In this document: piece after piece, positions 37,232 to 46,474 of the stretch
How positions within the stretch are numbered: position 1 is the first letter of the stretch
Layout of the letters: each line of letters starts with the position of its first letter
DNA from: CPC320 sp002336405
GTDB taxonomy: Bacteria > Pseudomonadota > Alphaproteobacteria > Rhodobacterales > Rhodobacteraceae
Assembly: GCA_949372595.1 (NCBI GenBank)
Contig: CASIAN010000013.1
Coordinates: forward strand, 62,001 to 126,000
Direction of reading: 5' to 3'
DNA length: 64,000 bases
Translations under genes and position numbers: made by a program
Notes under the pieces: generated by a model
Told to the model about the DNA's origin: nothing
Database searches by the model: none
What the model saw: only the letters and a program-made list of their open reading frames with translations

Positions 37232-37607
37232 AAACCAACGCGCGTTTCAGTCTCGTCTGTTCGGCAAGGCTTTTGGTCAAGCAAATTGATTTACATCAAA
37301 AGCCGTTAATATCGCGTCTTTCAACGTGACAAACAGCGTTAGGCTGCAACAGAAAACTAGCGCTCAAAAAAAATACCTGTATGGACAATCGGTCCAGAGC
37401 CTTACGAATAGCTCTTTTGAGGCTCTGCGCAAAACGCTGCGCGCCTATTATCGGTATGACATCCGAACTTACCATTGCAAATTCAAGTGCCATTATACAT
37501 TATACTCTTAATTTCATTTCAAGAACCGTATAAATTATCTGCCGCTTAGCATTAAAAATACTCGCCCATTTTCAAAATAAATTTAAAATCAAAAGGTCTT
37601 TAGAAAA
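37232..37607. other. ilvN to XRE regulator intergenic region
   Basis: 376 bases without a supported gene, holding an FNR-type dyad at 37286-37299 and an imperfect GAGCCT...AGGCTC repeat. A 61-codon frame at 37326 has no ribosome site and no known match. Confidence 0.4.
37286..37299. promoter_or_regulatory. FNR/FixK-type binding site
   Basis: TTGATTTACATCAA matches the TTGAT-N4-ATCAA consensus of FnrL/FixK/Dnr regulators exactly. It lies 309 bases upstream of the XRE regulator start and 55 bases after ilvN. The regulated transcript is not evident. Confidence 0.6.
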
Positions 37608-38426
37608 TTGAAACCGCCCATTAAAAGGCGCCAGCACGCGCCCGATCCCGCGCAATTGCGCCAAATTTTTGGTACCAACCTTAAGCAGCTTTGCCGAAGC
37701 AAGCCTTCTATTTCGGCAGTCACCCGCGATCTTGGTATCAATCGCACACAATTTAACCGTTATATTTCAGGTGAGAGTTTCCCAAGGCCTGATATCCTTC
37801 ATTTGATTTGCGAATATTTTTGCACCGATGCCCGAATTTTACTCGAACCAATTGCAGGGTTTGAAAACAGCGATTGTCAGCTTCTCGCACATCCAGAAAT
37901 TCAAGAGTTTTACACGCCAGCGCATGCTTGTGATCAAAGCGATATGCTCCCCATGGGACTTTATTGCTTCGCGCGTCAATGCTTTACAGACAGGGAACAA
38001 TATATCCAAGGCCTGTCACTGGTCTATCACAAACAAGGGACAACGTTCATGCGCGGGCTGAGAGCTTCACCGGCCAAATCTCTTAATTCCGCCATCAAAA
38101 CCCATCGCAGCCGTGAATGGCGTGGATTTATAATGCAGCAAAGCAAAGGTATCTCGGCATTGATCTCTTGGCCAAGTTCGACCTCTTGCTCATATATGTT
38201 TTTGGCAAACCCGTCTAATCTGCGTAGCAATATCTGGTCGGGCTATTGCACCCACAGCAACTCAGAAGCCAAAGCACAATCCCGTGTCACCCGTTTAATT
38301 TTTGAATTTATTGGGAAAAACCTTACTGACGCTCTTAAAGTAAGACGCAGCGCCGGCTGCTGTAACGCCGAAGCACTTGCCCCGCAACACCGTAAGTTAC
38401 TATTACCACAGCAGACATTTTACTAA
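37608..38426 (+). CDS. XRE-type DNA-binding protein of unknown target
   Basis: The 272-residue protein has an N-terminal helix-turn-helix (ISAVTRDLGINRTQFNRYIS, about residues 34-53, then GESFPRPDIL) and a C-terminal portion of about 190 residues without a domain I recognise. The frame begins with TTG preceded by AAAAGG at some distance; no in-frame ATG exists near the domain. No partner operon is evident. The C-terminal part resembles Rhodobacterales regulators of the same length that I cannot name. Confidence 0.68.
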   Translation: MKPPIKRRQHAPDPAQLRQIFGTNLKQLCRSKPSISAVTRDLGINRTQFNRYISGESFPRPDILHLICEYFCTDARILLEPIAGFENSDCQLLAHPEIQEFYTPAHACDQSDMLPMGLYCFARQCFTDREQYIQGLSLVYHKQGTTFMRGLRASPAKSLNSAIKTHRSREWRGFIMQQSKGISALISWPSSTSCSYMFLANPSNLRSNIWSGYCTHSNSEAKAQSRVTRLIFEFIGKNLTDALKVRRSAGCCNAEALAPQHRKLLLPQQTFY

Positions 38427-38489
38427 GTTAAAGATAATCGAGATCGATCTAAATAAATCATCCGCGCGATAAACAGCGAAAAGGGTGTT

Positions 38490-39908
38490 CTAGACAAAGC
38501 CCATATCAGGCGGGCGGGCATTGGGCCAGTTGGTCGCCCTGTGCCAAGCCTGCCCCATTTCGAGCAAGGCCTTATCAGACCCACGGGCGCCAAAAATCTG
38601 CAGGCCCATTGGCAGACCACCAGAGCCGAAACCGACAGGGATATTTAGCGCAGGCAAACCAATCAGGCTGACCGGTATCACCACTTCCATCCATCGATGA
38701 TAGGTATCCGTCGCAACACCGTTGACCTGTTCAGGATGTATCCAGTCTGCAGGAAAAGGCCAGACCTGCGCCGAGGGCAGGATCAGTGCATCATAAACGG
38801 CAAACATCGATGCCGCCTTACGAAACCACTCTGATCGGATCACGCTAGCCGCATGCACTTGCAACGCACTCAGTGACAACCCGTGCTCTATCTCCCAGAT
38901 CATCGCCGGTTTCAGGGCCTTTCGGGTTTCAAGATCGTCATACAGAGCCACTTCATCGCTTAGCAACGACCAAGACCGCAGTTGTGTCCAACTCTCCCAA
39001 AGCTGGGCAGCTTCAAACGGTGGGGCCAGTTCTTCCACCTCTGCACCAAGGTCGGATAGTGTATGCAACGCATCTTGGCACAACTCCAAAATACCAGGCT
39101 CCATCGGATAGGCCCCCCCCCAATCACCGAGCCAGCCAATCCGCTTGCCAGTGAGATCAACGTCAAGATCAGGCATAAAACCACTTTCACAACGGCCATG
39201 GGGCACCCGCGGATCAGACCCGGCTTGCACTTCAAGCAGGGCCGCAATATCACACGGGCTGCGCGCCATCGGACCCAGCGTAGACAGCTGATGGAGAAAA
39301 CTATCCCCGCTAGTCGAAGACGGTACCAGCCCCCAGCTGGGGCGCAGGCCATAGATATTATTCCACGCCGCCGGGTTGCGCAGGCTGCCCATCATATCAG
39401 AGCCATCCGCCAGCGCCAGCATCCGCGTCGACAGCGCCACAGCAGCACCACCAGATGACCCGCCCGCCGAGCGCGATAAATCATAGGGATTGCGGGTGAC
39501 GCCGTGCACAGGATTAAACGTATGGCTGCCAAGGCCGAACTCAGGCGTGTTGGTCTTGCCGATAATAATCGCACCAGCTGCACGCAATCGGGCAACCATC
39601 AACGCATCGGATGTTGCAATCTGTCCGGCATGGATCGGCGAGCCCATTGAGGTCGGCAGGCCCTTTGCATCCGCCAGATCCTTGATCGCCATCGGCACCC
39701 CGTGCAAAGGCCCCCGGCGCGGTGCTGCGTCCGCCTTTGCGGCCTCGGCCATCAGCGAATCGTGATCACGGAGCGACACAATCGCATTGACCGACCCATT
39801 GACGGCATCGATCCGTGCCAAGGTCGCTTGCATCACCTCCACAACGCTGATTTGCTTGCGATCGAGCATCGCGGTTAACTCGAGTGCGCTCTGCTCAAAC
39901 GGTTCCAT
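38490..39908 (-). CDS. Amidase signature family enzyme
   Basis: The 472-residue hydrolase has the Ser-cisSer-Lys set: MAIKDLADAKG (Lys) and SAGGSSGGAAVALS (Gly-Ser-Ser-Gly) with GGSSGGAA and ADGSDMMGSLRNPAAWN downstream. It hydrolyses amides; the substrate is unknown, and gatBC are not nearby, so it is not obviously GatA. The ATG at 39908 after AAAGGG is preferred over in-frame starts at 39926 and 39968. Confidence 0.88.
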   Translation of the reverse strand: MEPFEQSALELTAMLDRKQISVVEVMQATLARIDAVNGSVNAIVSLRDHDSLMAEAAKADAAPRRGPLHGVPMAIKDLADAKGLPTSMGSPIHAGQIATSDALMVARLRAAGAIIIGKTNTPEFGLGSHTFNPVHGVTRNPYDLSRSAGGSSGGAAVALSTRMLALADGSDMMGSLRNPAAWNNIYGLRPSWGLVPSSTSGDSFLHQLSTLGPMARSPCDIAALLEVQAGSDPRVPHGRCESGFMPDLDVDLTGKRIGWLGDWGGAYPMEPGILELCQDALHTLSDLGAEVEELAPPFEAAQLWESWTQLRSWSLLSDEVALYDDLETRKALKPAMIWEIEHGLSLSALQVHAASVIRSEWFRKAASMFAVYDALILPSAQVWPFPADWIHPEQVNGVATDTYHRWMEVVIPVSLIGLPALNIPVGFGSGGLPMGLQIFGARGSDKALLEMGQAWHRATNWPNARPPDMGFV

Positions 39909-40402
39909 CGGCAAGACCCTTTGCATCTGACTATAGGACCTTACACCTTTCTCTCTTTGCGATTGCAAGACTAAATTTGTACCGACGACCGGCCTTCACC
40001 AGTCAGATAAAAATTGTAAATAGCTGTTTTTAACAATCAACCTCGCGCGGATGTCACCAATCCCCACCCAATTTACCGACAGTAGGTTTTGGCAATTACA
40101 CCAAAGAAACAGCCAAAAGCTGTGTTTCCGCGCACACCTTAGGTATAAAAACCCACAGCAGCCTACCCACTTTATGCCCCAACCACGCATTCGTGTGACC
40201 GAACTGCTAAGCAAGGCATAGCCAGCGAACAGCCAAGCATCTTGAGGTCAGAGTATGGCACGTCTATGCAGTTCCATAGTCAAAACGCTATATAAAGTTT
40301 AGTTTCCGTCAATTTTACGCCGCCCTCACTCCCCCAAAGACAAAGCCGGTGGCACAATAGGCCTTTAATATTCTCCACAATTAAAGTACAAGAGAAATGT
40401 CT
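39909..40402. other. Region upstream of the tmRNA gene
   Basis: Nearly 500 bases between the amidase start and the tmRNA gene with no supported gene. TTGAGG at 40242-40247 and TATGCA at 40265-40270, 17 bases apart, are a possible promoter, though 130 bases ahead of the likely RNA start. Confidence 0.4.
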
Positions 40403-40710
40403 TTCGGGACTATGGACATAAACGCGCTCGTAATACGCGGATCGGACCCGGGGGCGGTACCCGGCGACTCCACCAAACACCGTTCATTTGACGGATTCGG
40501 GGTCGAAATAGGATCGACGAACGTCTAAAGGGGTTAGCTTTGTTTCGGCGAGATACCACCGTATCGGTTCAAAACGTACAATTGCAAATGACAATCGTGC
40601 ACCGGTAGCAATGGCTGCGTAAGCAGTCGGCGAGACCGAACATTAAGTCCAGTCCCTTTGCAGGGCCTGGCGGGGTTCGCAGGCACCTGGCAACAGAAGC
40701 CTGCACTGTT
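40403..40710 (+). ncRNA. ssrA: Circularly permuted two-piece tmRNA gene
   Basis: The acceptor piece comes first (about 40403-40475): GGACCCGGGGGCGGTACCCG forms the T arm and CGACTCCACCA the 3' end. After a 23-base spacer (40476-40498) the coding piece opens with GGGGTCG (40499-40505), which pairs with CGACTCC to rebuild the acceptor stem. The tag frame runs from 40584 to 40622 and encodes ANDNRAPVAMAA. Downstream, GCAGGC and GCCTGC (40679-40704) form a pseudoknot-region stem; the 3' end is near 40710. Both outer ends are approximate. tmRNA frees stalled ribosomes and tags the peptide for proteolysis. The permuted form is typical of Alphaproteobacteria. Confidence 0.92.
40584..40622 (+). other. 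tmRNA proteolysis tag reading frame
   Basis: Thirteen codons from GCA to TAA encode ANDNRAPVAMAA followed by stop. The terminal MAA is the ClpX-recognised end and the N-terminal ANDN part is the region bound by SspB-type adaptors; an SspB gene lies at 47828. Confidence 0.93.
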
Positions 40711-41189
40711 ACCCCCCCCCAAAAAAAATGACTTTTAACCCTACCAGCTTAGACCTGCTAAAATGCACTGTTTTTATGGCTAATAAGCAGGCTTTCTGGA
40801 ACTTTTCATATCTAGTCACATCTGGTTTTTTACACCCACTTCTGTTGCCAACCTTTGCGCCCGCTTTACCATCCTCTGTACCACCCCTCGAAATCTCAAA
40901 GGTGCACGATAGCGCAGCCCTCATTCTAAAGGATAAACTGAATGACAAACGATCTGTATCTGACCCAAGTGGCATTCGAAAAAGAGAGCCGTCCTATGAC
41001 CATCTAGAGGTATGAAAGTGACCTGACAAACAATAAACAAGATCGGCAAAAGGCTTCAACATTCTATGGCAAGCCTCTGATGAAACGGCCCATCGAGTCT
41101 ATGGCATTGAGAATCATATAGGCAGTTTGGCCTGTCGCGGTTTGATGCCGCGCCTTTGATAGCATTTACCGCAACAAAGGAGATTGACT
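40711..41189. other. Region between tmRNA and the IS3 remnant
   Basis: 480 bases beginning with a run of nine Cs and eight As (just after the tmRNA), no supported gene. A 95-codon frame at 40728 has no ribosome site or known match. The left end of the IS element cannot be placed because no clear inverted repeat was found. Confidence 0.35.
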
Positions 41190-41465
41190 ATGGCACCGAA
41201 ACGGACGGACGAATTCCGCCAAAATGCGGTGCGTATCACATTGACCAGTGGCCTATCGCGTAAGCAGGTCACTGATGATCTTGGTGCCGGAATGTCGACG
41301 CTGAGCACCTGGCGCACTGCACACCGAGACCCAGATGTGATTTCACAAGAAGATTTGGGATTGGCTCGGCAGAATGACCGGCTTCGGCGTGAGAACTGTG
41401 TCCTCAAGGAGGAAAGCGAAACCGTAAAAAAGGCCACGGTGTTCTGTGCGCGCCAAAACCTTTGA
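41190..41465 (+). CDS. IS3-family OrfA (helix-turn-helix)
   Basis: The 91-residue protein MAPKRTDEFRQNAVRITLTS... has the HTH and leucine-zipper-like ARQNDRLRRENCVLKEE region typical of IS3 OrfA, ending ETVKKATVFCARQNL. A run AAAAAAG at 41426-41432 is where IS3 elements shift frame to make the fused transposase. With orfB broken, no transposase can be made. Confidence 0.8.
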   Translation: MAPKRTDEFRQNAVRITLTSGLSRKQVTDDLGAGMSTLSTWRTAHRDPDVISQEDLGLARQNDRLRRENCVLKEESETVKKATVFCARQNL

Positions 41466-42421
41466 GGTTTATGGCCATCTAAGAACATGGATCTGCATTT
41501 TCCATTACGGATGTGCGCTGTCGTGAATTTCAGCGCGCGGATTACGGGCGTTCGGTCACCGCTCAGCCCGTTGCAGACAACGCTCTGACGTGGTCACGTT
41601 GGCCCACATTAAAGAACAATCCCGTCTCAGCCTTGGCTGCTATGGCAGGCCGCGTATGACTGAAGAACTCAAAGAGATTGGCTTTGATATCGGGCACCGC
41701 CGTGTTGGGCGTTTGATGCGCCACAACGGCATATCCATGGTTGGAACTCGCAAACACAAGGTGACGACAGACCGCAATCACAAGTTCAACATTGCGCCAA
41801 ACCTGCCTGATCGTAATTTCACAGCGGATCAACCAAACCAGAAATGGGCAGCTGACATTACCTATATCTGGACGCGCGAGGGCTGGCTGTATCCGGCTGT
41901 ATCCGGCTGTAATCCTCGACCTGCATTTGCGGCGTGTGATCGGCTGGGCGGTCACCAATAGCATGAAACGCGACCTGACAATCAGGGCGTTGAAGATGGC
42001 GATCGCATTGCGGGCACCGGCCAAAGGATGCCTCCATCACATCGACCGTGGCAGCCAATATTGTTCGCACAACCATCACAAGATCCCGCGCCAACACGGA
42101 TTTAGGGGGTCGATGAGTGGCAAAGCAAACTGCAATGATAATGCGGCGGTGGAGACGTTCTTCAAAACCATCAAGGCCGAGCTGACCTGGCGCAATCGTT
42201 GGGAAACAAGACGCCAAGCCCAGGGGGCAATATTCCAGTATATCAATGGATTTTATAACCTGCTCCACCGCCATTCATCGCTGGGGGACAAAAGTCCCTT
42301 GGCCTTTGAACGACAGGCTGCATCAATAAGTTGGCAGAGGAACGTAAGTGGGACAGGACCAACCAAAGGCCGCCGCCACCGTGGCCGAGTATTGCTCAGC
42401 CGATTACAAAGCTCATTATAA
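41466..42421 (+). pseudogene. IS3-family OrfB (DDE transposase), disrupted
   Basis: Fragments of the integrase core are readable in several frames: an N-terminal piece with a stop (about 41469-41590), VTLAHIKEQSRLSLGCYG to REGWLYPAV (41590-41900), then ILDLHLRRVIGWAVTNSM to SSLGDKSPLAFERQ (41911-42310). The catalytic regions ADITYIWTREGW, HHIDRGSQYCS and NCNDNAAVETFFKTIKAEL are present. The frame is lost at a 10-base tandem duplication (41891-41910); removing one copy restores it exactly. Confidence 0.85.
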
Positions 42422-42944
42422 TGAACGCCACTTTCTATAAAATAAACGCATTGCTGCCAAATGGGGAAACCGCGCATATCACCACTCGCGATCCACTTTG
42501 TTGGAAAGGTATGATTGTGTGCATTTCACTAGAACTTCCGGAAACTAAGGCGCTTTTAATGTGCGCGACCACATATACCTGCGCCATGGTCTTCAAAATG
42601 TCGGCGGCTGAGGCCCGAACTAAAATACAGACGTTCGCGATTGATCTTCCAACATATGAAATCATTGGCAAAGATGCTCAAAAACAAACCAAATTACAGC
42701 GACACGCGATCAGGTTTTTAGTCAGGCAAACACTGTGACCCAAAAACATCCGGATCAAATTCCGGCGTTGGACGCTCTTGTTGGTCAAAATAGATCGGCC
42801 TCGACCAATGAACAGATCTGTAAAAAGTGCTGATGAATAAGCAGACAAGTCATATCGGTCTACAACGAAAAGAGCGTTCAACTTGCCCCATAGCACATAT
42901 ACAAGCCCATTTTCACCTGTTGATGTGTTCAAATCGGCGAGAGT
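42422..42944. other. Region right of the IS remnant
   Basis: About 520 bases before the methyltransferase stop. A frame from 42421 to 42738 (105 codons from an ATG) has no recognisable domain or good ribosome site and I do not call it. No RNA or repeat seen. Confidence 0.35.
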
Positions 42945-43559
42945 TTATCTACGTTGAAACAACGACCATAAAAAATGTTGCTCTGATCTGGCGGGGGTAA
43001 GATGGGTTTCGTTTTCCGACGCCAAAACCTCAAACCACGGCGCAAAAACTTCGGCCATTCTGCCCGGATCATAGCGCTGCACCTCAAGGCCCGAACATTT
43101 TTGCGGCCCAGAAGTTGAGAATCCGCCGCAAATGAAAAATGCCCCAGGTGCCAGGGCCGTCGTGAGGGTGTTGATATAGCGTTCCCGGCTATCCGGGTCT
43201 GTCAAAAAATGGAAAACCGCGCGATCATGCCAAAGTTGATAGCACCGCTCGGGCTGCCAATCTATTACGTTGGCCTCAATAAATGTTACTTGGTCTGCGT
43301 CCACTCCAAGACGCAGCTTGCTCTGTACAAATGCGTTTGCAGATATATCCAACGCGGTAATATCGCGAAACCCCTGTGACAGCCAACCATCGATCAATTT
43401 TGATGCGCCACTGCCGATGTCGATCAGAGGCGCGGTATTTGACAATTTCACGGTCTCAAAAAATCGCAGAGAAGTAGCAGGCACCTCTTGATACCAACTG
43501 GTGGAATCATGAGATTTGGTTTGCCAAACATTGTCCCAATGAGCCTTTAAATCCTCCAT
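42945..43559 (-). CDS. Class I SAM-dependent methyltransferase
   Basis: This 204-residue protein has motif I as LIDIGSGASKLIDGWL, ITALDISANAF for the ribose-binding acid and YQLWHDRAVFHFL at motif IV. It lacks a domain that would reveal the substrate. The length suggests a small-molecule methyltransferase. It precedes nothing co-directional within 60 bases except the DUF1330 gene upstream, which may be in the same unit. Confidence 0.83.
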   Translation of the reverse strand: MEDLKAHWDNVWQTKSHDSTSWYQEVPATSLRFFETVKLSNTAPLIDIGSGASKLIDGWLSQGFRDITALDISANAFVQSKLRLGVDADQVTFIEANVIDWQPERCYQLWHDRAVFHFLTDPDSRERYINTLTTALAPGAFFICGGFSTSGPQKCSGLEVQRYDPGRMAEVFAPWFEVLASENETHLTPARSEQHFLWSLFQRR

Positions 43560-43622
43560 ATCTGTCTACCGTCCTCATGTTACGGGTCCATTTTGATACT
43601 TTGGCACCTTGTAAAATGTGGC

Positions 43623-43913
43623 TTAGACCGCCTCGATATAGCGAAACTCGCGCTCGGCGCCACCGTCCAAGGCCTTGATGGCCGCTTGGTACTCGTCGCT
43701 GTTATAACCCGCATCCGCAGCCTCCATGCTGGGCCATTCGATCACCACAGTGCGGGTCTTCTGACCAGCCTCACGAACCGCAATCGGCAGGCCCCGCGCT
43801 AAAAATCGCGCCCCTTTCGCCATCATTGCAGGCCCGGCAAGGACGGCATAATCCGCAAGTTTTGCCTCATCAGATACCGACGTGTAAATTACCACTTGAA
43901 GCACTTTTGGCAT
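43623..43913 (-). CDS. DUF1330 family protein
   Basis: A 96-residue ferredoxin-like alpha-beta protein of the DUF1330 family, recognisable from YAVLAGPAMMAKGARFLARG and RTVVIEWPSMEAADAGYNSDEYQAA. Some members occur in dimeric stress or monooxygenase-like roles; no function is established. It lies 63 bases upstream of the methyltransferase gene. Confidence 0.82.
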   Translation of the reverse strand: MPKVLQVVIYTSVSDEAKLADYAVLAGPAMMAKGARFLARGLPIAVREAGQKTRTVVIEWPSMEAADAGYNSDEYQAAIKALDGGAEREFRYIEAV

Positions 43914-44044
43914 ATCTATCTTCCTGTTTTGTTTTTTGACCTATGTCACTGGTACGGTTTCGTATAACCCATTCCCGATTTCAGATCAAAATGAAACATC
44001 AAACAGTGCGATCTGAGTTTCCCACGGGGTCGTTCCTTTTGGCT

Positions 44045-45121
44045 TTATTTGTATTGGGCGCGATTGAGAGCCCAGTATCCCTTGCTGCCCTCAAGATTAC
44101 CCATCAATTTAGCCCATGCAAACGGGGTTCGCCCATTCTCATCTTTTGCCTTCACATTTGCCTTGGCGTCCAGCAACAGCATAACGGCGGCAGATTTGCC
44201 AAACCCGGCGGCCCAATGCAGCGGGGTCACACCATATTTGTTTGACGTATTCACCGTGGCACCTTTGGCGATTAACAGTTCCATGTTTCCCAAATGGCCG
44301 GTGCGCGTGGCATTCAAAAGCGGCGTAAACCCGGCTTTCGTACGCATGTTGATCGCCGCCCCCCGTTTTAACAACAACAGAGCTTTATCCTGCGCCATCC
44401 CCGCAGCAAGATATAGTGCCGACTGGCCCTTTTTATCCGTGGCATTCACTTTCGCCCGCGCGCCAAGCAACCGTGCCATGACATCAGCCGTCGAATACTG
44501 AATTGCCAGAGACAGTGGCGTTACGCCCCCCGCTCCCTTGGCATTCGCATCAGCACCTGCGGCCAACAATCTTTTGACCGCTTTCGCCGAATTTCTCTTA
44601 ATTGCCAAATGTAACGCCATGTCTGAATCTGCATTGCGAGCATGTACTTTTGCGCGTGATTTCAACAATCTGTCCAGCATGGCATACCGGTCAAAGATCA
44701 CCGCAAGATGCAGCGGTGTCTGCCCGGTATCATCACGCAGGTTCACATTGGCCCCCGCCGCCATCAGAGTTTTGAATTTCGCCTCTTTTCCAAACCGCAA
44801 AGTCACTTGCAACGGCGTTATGCCGTCTTGGTCTTTTGCGTTGATATCCGCACCGGCCGAAAGCAGTGCTGCCACGGTTTTGGCGTTCCCAAAACGCGCC
44901 GCCAGATGCAGAGGTGTCTGTTCGGCGCTATTGCGGACATCGACATCAATTCCAGAGGCTATAATTTTCTCAATTGCAGGCAAAACACTGAATTGCGCAG
45001 CCCAGTGAAGGGTCGGCAGAACATAGCGTGGGTCATCGGTTGCCTGTTCACGCTCAGAACATCCCGTCAGTCCCAGAACACCCGCCAAAACAACGATCAC
45101 TGCGAAAATATGCTGCTGCAT
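44045..45121 (-). CDS. Ankyrin-repeat lipoprotein
   Basis: The 358-residue protein begins with a signal ending GLTGC (lipobox Cys near residue 21) followed by about ten ankyrin repeats, most with the TPLHLA start and a GADINAKD-type loop. Periplasmic or outer-membrane anchoring is predicted. Ankyrin proteins bind partner proteins; the partner here is unknown. GAGG precedes the ATG at 45121, and 24 further residues are open upstream. The last repeat is incomplete at the C-terminus. Confidence 0.87.
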   Translation of the reverse strand: MQQHIFAVIVVLAGVLGLTGCSEREQATDDPRYVLPTLHWAAQFSVLPAIEKIIASGIDVDVRNSAEQTPLHLAARFGNAKTVAALLSAGADINAKDQDGITPLQVTLRFGKEAKFKTLMAAGANVNLRDDTGQTPLHLAVIFDRYAMLDRLLKSRAKVHARNADSDMALHLAIKRNSAKAVKRLLAAGADANAKGAGGVTPLSLAIQYSTADVMARLLGARAKVNATDKKGQSALYLAAGMAQDKALLLLKRGAAINMRTKAGFTPLLNATRTGHLGNMELLIAKGATVNTSNKYGVTPLHWAAGFGKSAAVMLLLDAKANVKAKDENGRTPFAWAKLMGNLEGSKGYWALNRAQYK

Positions 45122-45648
45122 GATAGGCGCCTCATTCCTTATGGCGATGGTAACGCCGATTGCCAGGTCCTTAACCCGTACAACACCCGTCACGCATGAG
45201 ATTTAGGCTGCACATAAATCTTAAGGGTGCTGCAATACGAACCAATTCCAGCCTGTGGCGCAGAGATGCAAACCGCACGCCAATATATTAATTTACCGCC
45301 TAAATGACAGGATAATGATTGAAATCACCAAATAAACCGGCCGCCGCCTGTGCTTGGACCGATTTGCAACCCAGGCTGCGCAGGTTTTTGGGCGCGCGCA
45401 CGGCAAAGACAGATATCCGGCTTCTTAGCTTTGCGTCCCAAGATCACCCCCCGATTTCGCGCTTCTGGCCGATATAAAGCAAACCCAAGCAGAGACTGCG
45501 CTTTGGGATCAGGCCCGCTGAATGGCATAATCAAAGCCTTGACCATCCCCACTTAGGATGAATATACTTAACTGTGGGGTGCGCGTTCGCCCCGTGAGGC
45601 CAAGGCCAAATCTACGCATCCGCTGACATTTTTCAGAAAGGATGAGCC
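45122..45648. other. Region between ankyrin gene and chrB
   Basis: 527 bases with the ankyrin-gene promoter at the left and chrB promoter at the right. Long open frames overlap on both strands at 45325-45556 but neither has a ribosome site or known family. Confidence 0.35.
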
Positions 45649-46461
45649 GTGACCTCATTTACCGAAATTTCCTGTGCCCAATTGTTCAAAAAAATTGGCA
45701 CCCCAGATGCCCCTAGGATCATCGACACCCGCCTTGCAGAAGATTACGCGCGTGATACAGCGCTGATCCCATCGTCACGGCGCATTTCACATCAAACAGT
45801 TCTGAACACACTACAGGATAAGCCACAGGAGACACCCACCGGCAAGACAGTCGTCGTGTGTCACGAGGGCCATAAAGTTTCCCATGGGGCAGCGGCTGTT
45901 TTGCGCGCGCAAGGGGTGCCGGCAGAAGTCTTGAGCGGTGGGTTTTGCGCTTGGCGTGAACAGGGCCTGCCCCTTGTCAGTCTCCAAGCACTAACAAAAA
46001 AACATTGGCAAGCGGGGCTTTGGGTTACACGACACCGCCCCAAAATTGACCGTATTGCCTGCCCTTGGCTACTGCGCAGGTTTATCGACCCCGACGCGCA
46101 CATTCTGTTTGTACCACCGTCAGAGGTTTTGGCAGTTGCCGATACGTTTGACGCTATTTCCTTTGATATCGAACAGGGTGAGATCACCCATGAAGGCCCA
46201 CTTTGTACCTTTGAGGTGATGCTGAAACGCTTTGAGCGGCACAGCGAGGCCTTGACCCGCATGGCGCGCGTCATCCGGGCCGCCGATACCAACCAGATCG
46301 AGACCACACCACAAGCCGCTGGGCTGCTGGCGCTCTCTATCGGGTTGTCAAAACTGTATCGCAACGACAACACTCAACTGGCTGCAGGCATGACCCTGTA
46401 CGATATGTTATATCTATGGGCCCGAGACGGGGTTAACGAAACCCATGATTGGCCAAGGTAA
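45649..46461 (+). CDS. chrB: Rhodanese-ChrB fusion, chromate-resistance type regulator/accessory
   Basis: The 270-residue protein joins a rhodanese domain (residues about 8-115; active-site Cys in VVVCHEGHKVSHG) to a ChrB C-terminal domain (WVTRHRPKIDRIACPWLLRRFIDPDAHILFVP). ChrB proteins sense chromate and regulate chrA; the rhodanese part may handle sulfur species. It sits 13 bases before chrA with an AAAGGAG ribosome site between, so they form an operon. Sulfate or thiosulfate sensing is an alternative role. Confidence 0.87.
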   Translation: MTSFTEISCAQLFKKIGTPDAPRIIDTRLAEDYARDTALIPSSRRISHQTVLNTLQDKPQETPTGKTVVVCHEGHKVSHGAAAVLRAQGVPAEVLSGGFCAWREQGLPLVSLQALTKKHWQAGLWVTRHRPKIDRIACPWLLRRFIDPDAHILFVPPSEVLAVADTFDAISFDIEQGEITHEGPLCTFEVMLKRFERHSEALTRMARVIRAADTNQIETTPQAAGLLALSIGLSKLYRNDNTQLAAGMTLYDMLYLWARDGVNETHDWPR

Positions 46462-46474
46462 AAGGAGCCAGAGC

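Larger units (their letters stand above)
41190..42421 (+). mobile_element. Decayed IS3-family insertion sequence
   Basis: An orfA/orfB pair of the IS3 family lies downstream of the tmRNA gene. OrfA is complete; orfB is broken several times. No terminal inverted repeats or target duplication could be placed by eye, so these limits are those of the coding region only. Confidence 0.85.

Noticed and set aside
37326..37511. A 61-codon frame downstream of the FNR-type box
   Set aside because: No ribosome site and composition unlike the neighbours; could only be supported by a transcript.
40728..41015. A 95-codon forward frame after the tmRNA
   Set aside because: It starts in the A-run, has no ribosome site and no recognisable family.
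42331..42738. A 135-codon forward frame to the right of the IS remnant
   Set aside because: It begins inside the transposase remnant, has no domain and no good start.
45325..45556. Overlapping open frames on both strands (about 68-75 codons) between the ankyrin gene and chrB
   Set aside because: Neither has a ribosome site, a family match or a supportive position.
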